Source: a virus. Taken from it: a stretch of DNA of 42,288 bases. The translations under genes were made by a program, and so were the position numbers. Shown one piece after another: positions 16,564 through 25,708 of the stretch. Position 1 is the stretch's first letter, and every line of letters starts with the position of its first letter. The notes under the pieces are model-generated. The model had not been told where the DNA came from and made no database searches. It saw only the letters and a program-made list of their open reading frames with translations. The stretch is from positions 1 through 42,288 of the IMG/VR virus record IMGVR_UViG_3300028908_000019. One strand, given 5' to 3'.

Positions 16564-18548
16564 TATTTAACCCCCGATATGTCAACTAATTCAATTAAAC
16601 TAACAATAGTTAGCGGATACGGATCCGTTTGCTTAATCTTCACACTTGAAGACAGATTATAATGACCGCTTATAGGCATTTCAATCGCCCCTGTATATAA
16701 CGGGAATGGCTCGTCTAAAACAAATGTGTCTTGATTAGGCAACTGATATACGTCATTATCAACTTCTATATATCCACCTTTACTATCAATTAATTCTATA
16801 ACAATTCTCGGCGTGATTTTAAATTTGCTTTTCAATATTCCAACATTTAACGGTTCTACTACTGACTCATTATTCAGCCCGGCTATTATATGATGGCCAA
16901 AAACATCACTCGTTATCGCTCCGGAAACTACAGTTTCATTCGATACGGCAGAATAATCAACAACAACCCCTATTTCTTGCCCCTCTAAGTGAGTAAGCCC
17001 TGACAATGTATTTTTGGCCTGCCTTATCGTGCAACTTCCTGAATATGTAGTATAAATGCTATTCCCAGTATATGCGTCAAATAATCTGAATGTAGGGGAA
17101 GTACCGGCCGGGTCCAACTGGACATATAACCCGTCTAAGTCATTACTCCCTGTATCTGTAATCTCTACATAGTCACCCGCAACTAATGTGCTCCCAGTTC
17201 CTAGTGTTATCAATAGCTCGCCAGTGGTAGCATCATTCGCTAATGTTGCCGTTTCACTACCGGGAGCTTCCCATTCAACGCTAGAATCAAGATACATAAA
17301 ACTTGACTCATCATAATTTATACTATGCAATCTCTCTATAAACGTTCCATTCTCTCTAGTTACAACAACCCAAACGCTTTCTTTATCTTTAGAGTTTACG
17401 ATACATATAGATTTATATTTGCCGTCTGTCTCTATTAATGAAAATCCGGGGATTAATCCACCATTAGCCCCTCTTGATAAAGTTAATGCAACTATATCGC
17501 CATCACCAGTAACACTATATAAAACTTCAAACGGTATTGTCTGAACAGCTATTTTTTTTGCTTTTGAAACTAACAACTCATCATTATATGCGGTTAAATC
17601 CGGCGCATTATAAATATCCTGATCGCTTGCTATTATTGCAAGCCGCAATTTAACCCCACCTCTTTGCACAAAAACGACACTGTTGTCGTATTTGACACTC
17701 AAAGACTGTTCACCGCCATATCCACTACGCACTCTTTGTGTAGGAATAGTTGTAGGCGTAAATGTTGTACCATCTGTATAAAAAATCTCTATCGCCGATG
17801 TATCTGTAATTACAATTAATCCCCTAGACGGTTCTATTGCTCTTATTATTGACCCGTTACTCTCGGCCAAGATTATCTCTATCGGAGAAGAATCAACAAT
17901 AGTCGCCGGTATTTCAAAATCATCAAACCCATATCCTGTTGAGTCATAAACTACTCCCATCCAAAAAACATTAGGATAATTTGTATTACTCCCTAATATG
18001 AGCCTCCCATCTTTAAATGAAACAACTCCCGGCCTATTCCCAGCACCGGTAAAGCCACCTGTTTTAGCCGGTAACGTCCCACCTGTTGGATTAAAAACCG
18101 GGGTAGAGGCTGTAAAAGTATCTGTTGCAGGGTCATAAACTAATTTAAGGACTTCATAATCTCTATGAACAAAATACATTTGATTAAGCATATAAGCATA
18201 ATCAACCTCTTTTAAAGCATCTGCACTATAAGTTATTCCGAGCCCGGTTGCTATATCTATTGATGGATATACCTTGCTTTCACTTCTAGGGAGTATTGTC
18301 CCGCCGTTAATCTCTATTATAAATCCATTCCCGGAAGTATCAACAAAATCAAATATCTGACTGTCTTCCCCTAAAGCATCGGCTACATACCAAGTTCCGG
18401 GGAATCTTACAATTGCTCCGCTCTCAGGATAAATAAGATAATTCTTTAATAAATTGCACCCAGTTCTATATAGCGCTAAATCAGTACGGCCTCTCATCTT
18501 TTTAGAAACTTGCCCGAAAATAAAATTATTTATTACATACTCTTCCAT
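16563..18548 (-). CDS. Tail nozzle protein (tail tubular protein B-like)
   Basis: 661 residues. The N-terminal pattern FGQVSKKMRGRTDLALYRTG then RFPGTWYVAD, and the internal SVVFVQRGGVKLR motif, are typical of gp12/tail tubular B family nozzle proteins, mainly beta propeller. It forms the distal tail tube. Overlaps the adaptor gene by 16 bases. It contains a degenerate look-alike of the 24-bp palindrome at 17670-17693, probably chance. Confidence 0.9.
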   Translation of the reverse strand: MEEYVINNFIFGQVSKKMRGRTDLALYRTGCNLLKNYLIYPESGAIVRFPGTWYVADALGEDSQIFDFVDTSGNGFIIEINGGTILPRSESKVYPSIDIATGLGITYSADALKEVDYAYMLNQMYFVHRDYEVLKLVYDPATDTFTASTPVFNPTGGTLPAKTGGFTGAGNRPGVVSFKDGRLILGSNTNYPNVFWMGVVYDSTGYGFDDFEIPATIVDSSPIEIILAESNGSIIRAIEPSRGLIVITDTSAIEIFYTDGTTFTPTTIPTQRVRSGYGGEQSLSVKYDNSVVFVQRGGVKLRLAIIASDQDIYNAPDLTAYNDELLVSKAKKIAVQTIPFEVLYSVTGDGDIVALTLSRGANGGLIPGFSLIETDGKYKSICIVNSKDKESVWVVVTRENGTFIERLHSINYDESSFMYLDSSVEWEAPGSETATLANDATTGELLITLGTGSTLVAGDYVEITDTGSNDLDGLYVQLDPAGTSPTFRLFDAYTGNSIYTTYSGSCTIRQAKNTLSGLTHLEGQEIGVVVDYSAVSNETVVSGAITSDVFGHHIIAGLNNESVVEPLNVGILKSKFKITPRIVIELIDSKGGYIEVDNDVYQLPNQDTFVLDEPFPLYTGAIEMPISGHYNLSSSVKIKQTDPYPLTIVSLIELVDISGVK

Positions 18549-19096
18549 TCTAGGCCGTCCTCTGTAGAATTATCTAGCCCTATATAGTTGCCTCCATCAA
18601 ATTGTTTCGCCTTTTCAAGCGCTATAAGATACTTTTGTTCAAAAACAGCAAGGTTTCTGTCATCCCTAAACAACGGATATACGATTTTACTTGCAAGATT
18701 ATAAGCTAATGCAGTTCTTGCTTTCGGGTGAAACACATTTATATCTTCTTGCTTGAACACATATCTAAGAGTTACTTCATCATCACCATAATACAACAAG
18801 CCTCGTTCCAGCCTGTATTCTGCATTCTCATCAAAATTCACATCAACGATTTTAATAAAATCATCCGGCAAATAGAATGAATACTTGTAATCTCCGTCAT
18901 TATCATCGTTTTCTAAACTAAGATTCATTCTTTTTGTTGCGAAATACCATTTATACTCACCGAGAAAATCTTCTAAAGCGAGCGGATATAACCCGCTCGC
19001 AATATCAGCTTTTTTTGAACCTTCTTCAAGGGATTCTATCCCTGTCTCCCCTATGAGATAGAAAGCATAATTGATAATATCAATTTTACTTGCCAT
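18533..19096 (-). CDS. Head-tail adaptor (tail tubular protein A-like)
   Basis: 187 residues, mostly helical, starting MASKIDIINYAFYLIGETGI and containing YKWYFATKRMNLSL and ARTALAYNLASKI, as in gp11-type adaptor proteins joining portal and nozzle. Located directly upstream of the nozzle gene with a 16-base overlap. Length is close to the family norm. Confidence 0.88.
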   Translation of the reverse strand: MASKIDIINYAFYLIGETGIESLEEGSKKADIASGLYPLALEDFLGEYKWYFATKRMNLSLENDDNDGDYKYSFYLPDDFIKIVDVNFDENAEYRLERGLLYYGDDEVTLRYVFKQEDINVFHPKARTALAYNLASKIVYPLFRDDRNLAVFEQKYLIALEKAKQFDGGNYIGLDNSTEDGLEWKSM

Positions 19097-19100
19097 CTAC

Positions 19101-19340
19101 CTACTCCAATACCTCTGTCACCTCAATCTCTTTGAAGTTTTGAAGTATATCATCAGGGATCATGCGTCTGGTGTAATACACATCGGCTTTTGGCTCAAAA
19201 TACTGCTTCCCCGAAAAACAGGGCTTAACACAAATGTATTTCTTCAACACTCTGACTTTTACCTTCTGCTTTTCTTCAATTGGAGCATCACCGGGTCCCG
19301 GTGGCATTACATTCCTATTGTCATTAGCTCTCCGTGCCAT
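19101..19340 (-). CDS. Hypothetical structural-region protein, 79 aa
   Basis: Not recognised. Basic, Pro-rich N terminus followed by a likely small beta domain with Cys-x4-Cys spacing (YICVKPCFSGKQYF). A strong TAGGAGG precedes the start. It follows a terminator-like hairpin after the cement gene, so it may be expressed at lower level than the capsid genes. Confidence 0.7.
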   Translation of the reverse strand: MARRANDNRNVMPPGPGDAPIEEKQKVKVRVLKKYICVKPCFSGKQYFEPKADVYYTRRMIPDDILQNFKEIEVTEVLE

Positions 19341-19363
19341 TAATTACCTCCTAACAATAAATT

Positions 19364-19389
19364 AAACAGGCCATATCGGCCTGTTTTTT
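19364..19389 (-). terminator. Intrinsic terminator / attenuator after capsid cement gene
   Basis: A perfect 9-bp stem (AAACAGGCC, 5-base loop, GGCCTGTTT) lies just after the cement stop. The strongest T-run (six) is on the forward strand; on the transcribed reverse strand it is followed by TTTAATTT. It probably lowers read-through from the abundant capsid genes to the tail genes, and would also stop antisense transcription. Confidence 0.55.
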
Positions 19390-19771
19390 ACTGCACATAA
19401 ATGTAAGCGCTGACAGTGATAGTCGGGCTAGTACCGCCAAGCTCTGCATATGCGCTTACATACCTTTGCACCTCATCCGGGATCGGAATTAGCACAATAT
19501 CATTGGCCGCCAAATCTCCCTCTGAATACTGCTTGCCAGATTGTATGGTAACAGGAGTTGCAGTATCTGTTGCGGCATCCTGTATGTGAAACTTTACGGT
19601 CCCATCAGATGCACCGGATCCAAGCGGAGTGTTTATTACAACAGCAAGAAACTTTTTGCTCCCTGCTCCAATGTTTGGATTAGCAACCGACATATCAATC
19701 GCCTCTCCGATTATCCCGCTTGCGGTTAAGGCTTTGTTTTCACCAAAAACTAAGTTTTTATCAAAAATCAT
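19388..19771 (-). CDS. Capsid cement/decoration protein (Bbp16-like)
   Basis: 127 residues, beta-rich and small-residue-rich, starting MIFDKNLVFGENKALTASG. The repetitive Ala/Gly/Thr composition and its position just downstream of the major capsid gene fit the Bbp16-type cement proteins of BPP-1-like podoviruses. GGGGTGA precedes the start. It ends at the terminator hairpin. Confidence 0.75.
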   Translation of the reverse strand: MIFDKNLVFGENKALTASGIIGEAIDMSVANPNIGAGSKKFLAVVINTPLGSGASDGTVKFHIQDAATDTATPVTIQSGKQYSEGDLAANDIVLIPIPDEVQRYVSAYAELGGTSPTITVSAYIYVQ

Positions 19772-19782
19772 CTCTCACCCCC

Positions 19783-20724
19783 TTACGCTACGGCAGACTC
19801 AGCAACTAAAGCGTCGCTCAATCTTACAGGACAATTCCTGAACGCCACTGTTTCCTCTCCCCAAACATTAGCTGTCCCATACTGCACATTGGTTTTGTCT
19901 TTCGCATTTATGTCAAATTGAGTCAACACATCGCTGTTTGCATAAATGAAAGCTCCCTTGCCTCTGTTTGGCATTTTGTTGAGTGCAGTAATAATCAGAT
20001 TATCAACATTGTTTGAAGAAAAAGCCGCAGTAGTATCAATATTTGCTATCCTTGCAACATTTTTGTCATCATAGATAGCAAGCCCTATATCCCAAATGAA
20101 GTGGGTCTGCCATACATTCTTGATCTGCCCGGACGAGTTGGTTATTGTTACCATCCCATCATCTTTCACCTGCAACCCTGACATAGAGTTCTGAGGATAT
20201 AAGAAAGTAAACTTCCTCTCTCCCCACTGCACAATCCAGATCGAGGTCAAGTTGGCAGTACCACCAGCACTATACACATTTGCCATCGAAAGTGCATTGT
20301 ACCTGTTCGCCAACCCTAGCGGATCCTTTACCCCGGCCCCATAAAATACACCGGTCTGAATGGCTTTGGAAAATCCACTAGCCGCGGTTTTGTCCTCTGT
20401 AAGTCTGAAAGCATTTTTGTCTCTAACTTTTCTGAGCACGCTTTCAGCTATCTGAGAAAAAGCCTCACGAGTTGCGAGCTTCTCGACGATAGGGATAGTT
20501 ACAGTGGACTCACGGTCAACGAAATCGTTTACCATAGTCCAGCTACCGCTTATCTCGGACGCCCTTCGGTCATAAACGTGGCTATTAGCCCCGTTAGCCT
20601 CAATAAAGACGGCATCTTTGATAATATCTTCGGACTCTACAAGCACCTCTGCAATTTCTATCAAAATCCCGTCTTTGGTTCTGTTAACAAGTTCTATTAA
20701 GCCTAAATCCTGTCTTGCTCCCAT
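19783..20724 (-). CDS. Major capsid protein (Bbp17-like)
   Basis: 313 residues. Patterns such as GARQDLGLIELVNRTKDG, VYDRRASEIS, YGAGVKDPLGLANRYNALS and FTFLYPQNSMSGLQVKDDG are those of the BPP-1-like HK97-fold capsid family, including the highly conserved W-x-x-HF-x-WD segment (WQTHFIWDIGL). It assembles the head around the scaffold. Preceded by a 92-base untranslated leader. Confidence 0.92.
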   Translation of the reverse strand: MGARQDLGLIELVNRTKDGILIEIAEVLVESEDIIKDAVFIEANGANSHVYDRRASEISGSWTMVNDFVDRESTVTIPIVEKLATREAFSQIAESVLRKVRDKNAFRLTEDKTAASGFSKAIQTGVFYGAGVKDPLGLANRYNALSMANVYSAGGTANLTSIWIVQWGERKFTFLYPQNSMSGLQVKDDGMVTITNSSGQIKNVWQTHFIWDIGLAIYDDKNVARIANIDTTAAFSSNNVDNLIITALNKMPNRGKGAFIYANSDVLTQFDINAKDKTNVQYGTANVWGEETVAFRNCPVRLSDALVAESAVA

Positions 20725-20816
20725 AGAATACCCCTATATAAGTTTTATATCTGTGTATTCCCAAGCTCTCCCATAAGACAGGTCAAGCGAAAGGTCATAC
20801 TTTAACGGCAACGCCG
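20725..20816 (-). promoter_or_regulatory. 92-bp leader of the major capsid gene
   Basis: Untranslated gap between scaffold stop and capsid start. On the reverse strand it holds a hairpin (AACGGC-GTT-GCCGTT) without a T-run just after the scaffold stop, and an AT-only hairpin (ATATAA-AAC-TTATAT) just before the GGGG-type ribosome site. There is a TTGACC hexamer but no properly spaced -10. It may be an mRNA processing or stabilising leader; not certain. Confidence 0.4.
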
Positions 20817-21515
20817 TTATTCAATACCCTTCATTGACGGATATATAGCCTTTGGCTTTTCTCCGCCGCTTTCTTCTCCCGGTATTAAATTGTCTTCACT
20901 AAATAATTTCCCAGCTTTTACAAGCGCCTCGATAATAACCGGGTCATTACCAACTATATCACCATTTCTTAGAGTCTGCAATGCTTTGCGCAAATCATCA
21001 CCGCCAAGAATATCTATCCCCTTTTTCATATAAGCGATATTCTCATTGTAATGATTGCCCCATTTCTCCCGCAACTGCGACTCTACAACGGCTCTTTGCT
21101 CTTTTGCCCTCGCCTTTAACAAATCAAGCTCTTTTTCTTTTCTCTGCTTCTCCAATTCAACAAACTTTTTGAATTGCGAGTCTGTCATTTTCATTTCTTT
21201 GGCCATTTCTATTAAGTTGTCTTTATTATCCAGTTCCTCATCAAGTTTGTACTCATCAGGGACGCCAATTTTCTTAAAATACTCTTTCCATTCATCATCA
21301 CTGGCATTCTCTCCGGGCGGGATAATAGCCTTCTCCTTCAATTGCTCTGCTTCTACTGCCTTCTTTTTAAACTCTTTCCACTGATCATACAAATCATTAA
21401 GGCTAGGAACGTCTTTTAGTTCCTCATCATATTTGCGTTCACCTGCTAACTGCGCAGCATAAGGGTGAATCGGCTGTTTGTCTCCGCCGCCGACCATCTG
21501 ATCGTTATCTCCCAT
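20817..21515 (-). CDS. Scaffolding protein
   Basis: 232 residues, acidic and strongly helical, rich in Lys/Glu, with no globular motif, lying between portal-side genes and the capsid gene as scaffolds do. The central coiled coil (QFKKFVELEKQRKEKELDLL) and conserved-looking IGVPDEY segment are typical of phage scaffold/capsid assembly proteins. Start after TAGGAGG. Confidence 0.8.
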   Translation of the reverse strand: MGDNDQMVGGGDKQPIHPYAAQLAGERKYDEELKDVPSLNDLYDQWKEFKKKAVEAEQLKEKAIIPPGENASDDEWKEYFKKIGVPDEYKLDEELDNKDNLIEMAKEMKMTDSQFKKFVELEKQRKEKELDLLKARAKEQRAVVESQLREKWGNHYNENIAYMKKGIDILGGDDLRKALQTLRNGDIVGNDPVIIEALVKAGKLFSEDNLIPGEESGGEKPKAIYPSMKGIE

Positions 21516-21771
21516 TGTAACCTCCTAATAAAGATTGTATTATTGATACTTCCTTCCCTTCCTCCCAAACTCCTAAATTCCTTAATATTCTCTTTGCGGC
21601 ATTTATTAATGCAATATCTTCCGCAGTCTCGATATTTTCCTCAAAAAACTTTAAATCATGTAAAATGTGTATCAAAACGTGTCTAGTAACTTCATCTCTA
21701 TTGAATGTATGCTGATAATCGTTGTGTATTTTTGCTTTATCTTCAATTTCTATCCTGTCTTTAAACCACAT
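21505..21771 (-). CDS. Bbp19-like conserved hypothetical protein, 88 aa
   Basis: A small helical protein between portal and scaffold, overlapping both (11 bases each). The FNRDEVTRHVLIHILHDL segment and AAKRILRNLGVW end resemble the small protein at this location in BPP-1-like phages (Bbp19 family). Function unknown. Confidence 0.6.
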   Translation of the reverse strand: MWFKDRIEIEDKAKIHNDYQHTFNRDEVTRHVLIHILHDLKFFEENIETAEDIALINAAKRILRNLGVWEEGKEVSIIQSLLGGYNGR

Positions 21772-23380
21772 TGCCTTGGCCTCCTGCGTTTTCTTTATTA
21801 ACTTTTAAAATCTGAGCCAATTGGCTCATCATTTCGCTATTTGCTTGCTGTTCTTGCCTAGCTTGCCGTATAGCATCAACCTTTTTATCATCATTTACCA
21901 AATCTACCGGGAAATTGTTATATTCAAGTATTCTCCGGCCTAACCCGTCCCAGTCTATTAAATCAATAGTATCTTGTTTGAATTGCGGAATAGGTGAAAA
22001 ATCTATAAGTGCCTGCTTTAACATCCCGCCTTTGGCTACTCTCTGCTGTAATTGTGCTAGAACACTAAAATAATCTATTTTCAAGCCTTTGCCTAGTTTG
22101 CCGTCAGCTTCTAACAGTTTTTTTGGCGGTGGCGGGAGACGCTTTTCTTCAATTTCTATCTCCAACACCCGTTCTAATATCTTATCTAGCCCCTCAGACA
22201 AGAATTTTGATATTGGAGTAGATAACATGAGCATTTTTTCACCCTGTCTTTCCTCTACCTCAACCGTGGTCATCCTTTTCGTAAGGTTACTAAGCACCAT
22301 AAAAAAGTCTATGTAAAAATGATTTCTAACACTTTCGTCTTTTATCCTATATCCATCAACCGCACCTTGATAAATATTGCCTATTTTCCAAGGCTCAACA
22401 AACCTGCCCTGCTGTTCATAATAATTTGCACCATGCGGCTTGTATCTAACACGCCCTTTTAACTCAATAGGGATATTAACCGGAGGATCCGAGCTTATTA
22501 TTTGACCTTTCAAAATATATCTTGCCATTTGATTCATCCATTTCACGTCACCTAAAGCATCCCCGCCGGGTCCTGTGCCATAATCACTCTTGCTATCAAC
22601 CCTGTACCGCCATACTCCAAACGGGAAAGTTATATATCCACCTATTTGCGCTATAGCATCTTCGCCTACTTGCTTATATATACTTAAATAGTTCTTGCCC
22701 GCTGGCAAATACTTTGTTAAAAACTTGTCATAGCTGTCAACAAACATTACCGCATGAATAAAATCAAACTCTCTATTAGGCGTTTCATCTGCGGCTTTTA
22801 TGATTTCTTTACTTAACCCGGTTGGCTTAAACCAATTTATAGCATCAATGGCTTTTATTTTTATTTTTCTAAATACCGTATCAATATCACCATGCATATT
22901 ACTGCTTATATAAGATTCAAGCGGGTGAATAACCTTAAAATACGGCTTGCCCTCATTCGGGTTATTACCAACAAACATTGTTGTAGTGCTTATAACAACG
23001 CCAATATGCGTATATCTCTGTAAAGCATCGTAGAAATTGCTCCTTGCAAGTTGCGCCAATACATGTAAAGTTGCATCATATAACCATTTTTTAACTTCTA
23101 GGTTCTTCATAAGCTCATCATCTCTGGGTTTATAAAACAACCACCTAGAATCTTTAGGGGCGATGTATGCAGTAAGCCCGTCTGCCATCTCTCTAGCATA
23201 AAAAATCGGCCTCGAGTCATCAGGTGTCTCGTAATCTTCATTGTCCCCGCTATCAAACCCTACTAAAAGGTCTGGCATAAGATATTTTGCAAGCTCTTTC
23301 CACTTTTTTTCTCGCTTTTTACGCTTATCTACCAGTTGACCAAACCGATTTTCAATATATTCTGCTAATTTATTTTTCAT
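21761..23380 (-). CDS. Portal (head-tail connector) protein
   Basis: 539 residues with the podovirus portal pattern: ARE-M-DGLTAYIAPKDSRW near residues 60-85, THIGVVISTTTMFVG, PFGVWRYRVDSKSDYGTGPG and a Gln-rich C terminus (IRQARQEQQANSEMM). It forms the dodecameric ring for DNA packaging. Preceded by palindrome copy 5 and GGGGGTGA, which acts as ribosome site. Confidence 0.92.
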   Translation of the reverse strand: MKNKLAEYIENRFGQLVDKRKKREKKWKELAKYLMPDLLVGFDSGDNEDYETPDDSRPIFYAREMADGLTAYIAPKDSRWLFYKPRDDELMKNLEVKKWLYDATLHVLAQLARSNFYDALQRYTHIGVVISTTTMFVGNNPNEGKPYFKVIHPLESYISSNMHGDIDTVFRKIKIKAIDAINWFKPTGLSKEIIKAADETPNREFDFIHAVMFVDSYDKFLTKYLPAGKNYLSIYKQVGEDAIAQIGGYITFPFGVWRYRVDSKSDYGTGPGGDALGDVKWMNQMARYILKGQIISSDPPVNIPIELKGRVRYKPHGANYYEQQGRFVEPWKIGNIYQGAVDGYRIKDESVRNHFYIDFFMVLSNLTKRMTTVEVEERQGEKMLMLSTPISKFLSEGLDKILERVLEIEIEEKRLPPPPKKLLEADGKLGKGLKIDYFSVLAQLQQRVAKGGMLKQALIDFSPIPQFKQDTIDLIDWDGLGRRILEYNNFPVDLVNDDKKVDAIRQARQEQQANSEMMSQLAQILKVNKENAGGQGNVV

Positions 23381-23391
23381 TAATCACCCCC

Positions 23392-23415
23392 AAAAACGAC
23401 ACACGTGTCGTTTTT
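23392..23415. repeat. Dispersed 24-bp palindrome, copy 5
   Basis: A5-CGACAC-AC-GTGTCG-T5 between the 205-aa gene stop and the portal start on the reverse strand. As in copies 2 and 3, the TGA stop supplies the first A, and the G-rich ribosome site follows directly after T5. Confidence 0.85.
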
Positions 23416-24032
23416 CACTTTTTGTCAGCATCTTCAGCCATTTTTTTTAACACATCAGGCGTTACTTGACGTTTCCACGCCTTATTTGAGTATAAATTAT
23501 GATCAGTCGCATAAGCGACATAGGCATCCCATGTATCTTTATCAAGAAAACCATAATCCGGTTTCTTCAGATACCCTAATTCTTGTAACAAAATTTGCAT
23601 ATAGGTAACTGTTTTTGCGTATTTTTTGTCTCTCGGCTGGATTTTTATAGGGTCATATTCTATCGGCACAAAATCACTCTTTTTTGTGCTCTGTACCTTG
23701 CCCCATTCTTCTTCGTCGGGGTCTATCGTAAATGCACTATCAATAATTTCTTTCTGCTTCGCCATCGGAATATTTACACTCCCCGTAAAAGCATCACTTT
23801 TTTTTGCCTCGGTTTCATATTGCCAGTTATACAAGTCCCGCTTTATACTCTCACTTAAAGAATCTTTGCCTAAAATGCTTTTTATTGCATCATCTAATTT
23901 CATGATCCCACTTTTAACAACATTCTCAATTTTTGATACAACACTCCCGAATAAATCTTCCGGCAAATTCCACCTGTTAAATTGCTCTCTTATTTTGTGC
24001 ATATCTTCATTTTTTAATAACGGTTCTCCCAT
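23415..24032 (-). CDS. Virion-region protein with C-terminal peptidoglycan-binding-like domain
   Basis: 205 residues from ATG 24032, which has GAGGTG five bases upstream and shares TGATG with the terminase stop. The first ~140 residues are charged and unrecognised. The C terminus (YMQILLQELGYLKKPDYGFLD, then KDTWDAYVAYATDHNL) has the helix pattern and LGY..G motif of the PG_binding_1 fold. It may be a head/portal-associated protein with cell-wall binding; the domain call is tentative. Confidence 0.55.
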   Translation of the reverse strand: MGEPLLKNEDMHKIREQFNRWNLPEDLFGSVVSKIENVVKSGIMKLDDAIKSILGKDSLSESIKRDLYNWQYETEAKKSDAFTGSVNIPMAKQKEIIDSAFTIDPDEEEWGKVQSTKKSDFVPIEYDPIKIQPRDKKYAKTVTYMQILLQELGYLKKPDYGFLDKDTWDAYVAYATDHNLYSNKAWKRQVTPDVLKKMAEDADKK

Positions 24033-25612
24033 CACTTCACCTCATATACATTATAATCTTCTTCATCAGGAAAATCATCAAATATTTTGTTAGATTTTAT
24101 ATTGGCCACGTTAGGGAATACAACAAGAGCATCTTTGTGATTAATTTGCGAAAGCGCATCTAGCATATCATCATGCTCGGCATACGGATAGTCAATAAAC
24201 TCGTCCTCTACAAACTGCTTGATAGTATTTACTCTATTGCCTTCCCAGTCATTATGAATACACTCATACGGTAAAATAATCCGCCCTTGCTCAAATATCG
24301 GTACCAAAGAGTTTATTCTTTGCTTTTTCGGCAAAGATTTGCTAAGCGGAGTTATGAAAAATCTATAATTACGTTGCTCCATAACATACTCGATATGTTC
24401 AATATCTGCTTGCATAGAAACTTTTTCATACCCTATAAACATCGGATGAAACCTCATATGCAATAAGAATAACATATTTGTACGTTCTGTCAAATTCATC
24501 TTATCTCTTATCAAATCAAACACATAAATATTCCTGTCAAGCCCTAGCCCCAAAGCCCACATTACAGTATAATCGGCATCTCTCGATTTTGTCCCGGACG
24601 GATCAACTAAAATTATAAAATTAAAATTTTGCATTTCTTGAGTTGGATTCCAAAATCTCAACCAAGACTCTTTAAATCCGCTATATCTTTCTTGCTTCGG
24701 GTCAAGTAACATCTGCGTTGCAAATACGTAAGGACCCATTAGCTTACGTTTATGGTCTAGCGTCTCTTTTGACATAAAAACAGGTTCGCCGTCAGGTGTG
24801 CCATCTTTTGTTGCAGGGTATTTTCTCAGCTTTAAAACATTCTTTTTTAAAATTGCAAAATATGTATCTGCATGATGATAAAAAGTCCCTAAATGCCATT
24901 GCCGGCCACTTGGAGAATTTTCATCGCCTGCTGCGAGATTTTGACTAAGCTCCCATCCTCTGGTAGCTTTAGCTCGCATAGTTTCCGAGTTTGCACTGCG
25001 TTCCTCGATAATATCATCATAGACTCTTAATTTAAAATGTTTTGAAGTAGGCTGTCCATCTATTAAGCCCCATGCTTCAAGGGTACTCTCTTTAGGGTTG
25101 CCCTTGCGCTTAACTACAAGCCCTGCATCCTCACTCCATTTAAACCCTAGCCGTCTCGAGTCCCTAATCGGATCAGGCCATAAAATATCACTATATAGCC
25201 ATTTTAATAATCTGTTACTTTCAAACTCTTTTTTTATCTGTCTCAAGAATGTTTTCGCTATAGGGCGGGTAAAACTAAAAATTGCAATTGTAATTTCAGG
25301 GTCTTTTATGATTTCTTGAATAATCCCGGCAAAAGTAATAATTGTGCTTTTGTAGTGCTCCCTTGCCCATATATCAAGATAACCGTCCGGATCCGCTTCA
25401 ACTTCAAGACACCTGTCTAAAACCCATTGATTGCGTGCATCATTCCTGCGCAATATCCTAGTAAGCAAAAAATACCTATCATGCCTCCCCAAAAATCTAA
25501 GCACTTCCCAGTATTCGTCCTTCTTCCTCGCCTTCGTTATAATCCACGCATACTGATTATCTCTTTTTTGCTTATTATCACTCAGCGCCTTTATATCCTC
25601 TAGCTTAATCAT
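24032..25612 (-). CDS. terL: Terminase large subunit
   Basis: 526 residues. The ATPase part has a deviant Walker A (WAREHYKST, near residue 85), a Walker B-like LRVYDDIIEE, and the nuclease part has the first acidic motif in FIILVDPSGTKSRDAD and a later HDD motif (YPYAEHDDMLDALSQ). It powers DNA packaging and cuts concatemers. It is the first gene of the reverse operon. The predicted -10 lies only six bases before the ATG, so the mRNA may be leaderless; no good ribosome site is visible. Confidence 0.93.
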   Translation of the reverse strand: MIKLEDIKALSDNKQKRDNQYAWIITKARKKDEYWEVLRFLGRHDRYFLLTRILRRNDARNQWVLDRCLEVEADPDGYLDIWAREHYKSTIITFAGIIQEIIKDPEITIAIFSFTRPIAKTFLRQIKKEFESNRLLKWLYSDILWPDPIRDSRRLGFKWSEDAGLVVKRKGNPKESTLEAWGLIDGQPTSKHFKLRVYDDIIEERSANSETMRAKATRGWELSQNLAAGDENSPSGRQWHLGTFYHHADTYFAILKKNVLKLRKYPATKDGTPDGEPVFMSKETLDHKRKLMGPYVFATQMLLDPKQERYSGFKESWLRFWNPTQEMQNFNFIILVDPSGTKSRDADYTVMWALGLGLDRNIYVFDLIRDKMNLTERTNMLFLLHMRFHPMFIGYEKVSMQADIEHIEYVMEQRNYRFFITPLSKSLPKKQRINSLVPIFEQGRIILPYECIHNDWEGNRVNTIKQFVEDEFIDYPYAEHDDMLDALSQINHKDALVVFPNVANIKSNKIFDDFPDEEDYNVYEVK

Positions 25613-25618
25613 ACTTTT

Positions 25619-25647
25619 ATTTTACCACCACTTGACATTTAAGTCAA
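25619..25647 (-). promoter_or_regulatory. Sigma-70-type late promoter upstream of terminase
   Basis: On the reverse strand TTGACT, 17 bases, TAAAAT. The expected transcription start falls at or next to the terminase ATG (25612), implying a leaderless or nearly leaderless transcript. Its -35 overlaps that of the forward promoter's palindrome. Confidence 0.6.
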
Positions 25648-25660
25648 GATATATTATACT
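25632..25660 (+). promoter_or_regulatory. Sigma-70-type promoter for small terminase gene
   Basis: TTGACA, exactly 17 bases, TATACT, with transcription start near 25667 and AGAGGAGG at 25694. The two divergent -35 boxes are halves of an inverted repeat (CTTGAC-ATTTAA-GTCAAG, 25631-25648), which could be a shared operator. The promoter at 28085 has the same hexamers and spacing. Confidence 0.75.
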
Positions 25661-25708
25661 TTTTTTATGTTTGATATATAAAAATCTATATTTAGAGGAG
25701 GTGTGGAA

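Noticed and set aside
17670-17693. Eighth copy of the 24-bp palindrome inside the tail nozzle gene
   Set aside because: The arms are mismatched and the encoded NSVVFVQRGG is a motif conserved in nozzle proteins, so the likeness is probably chance.
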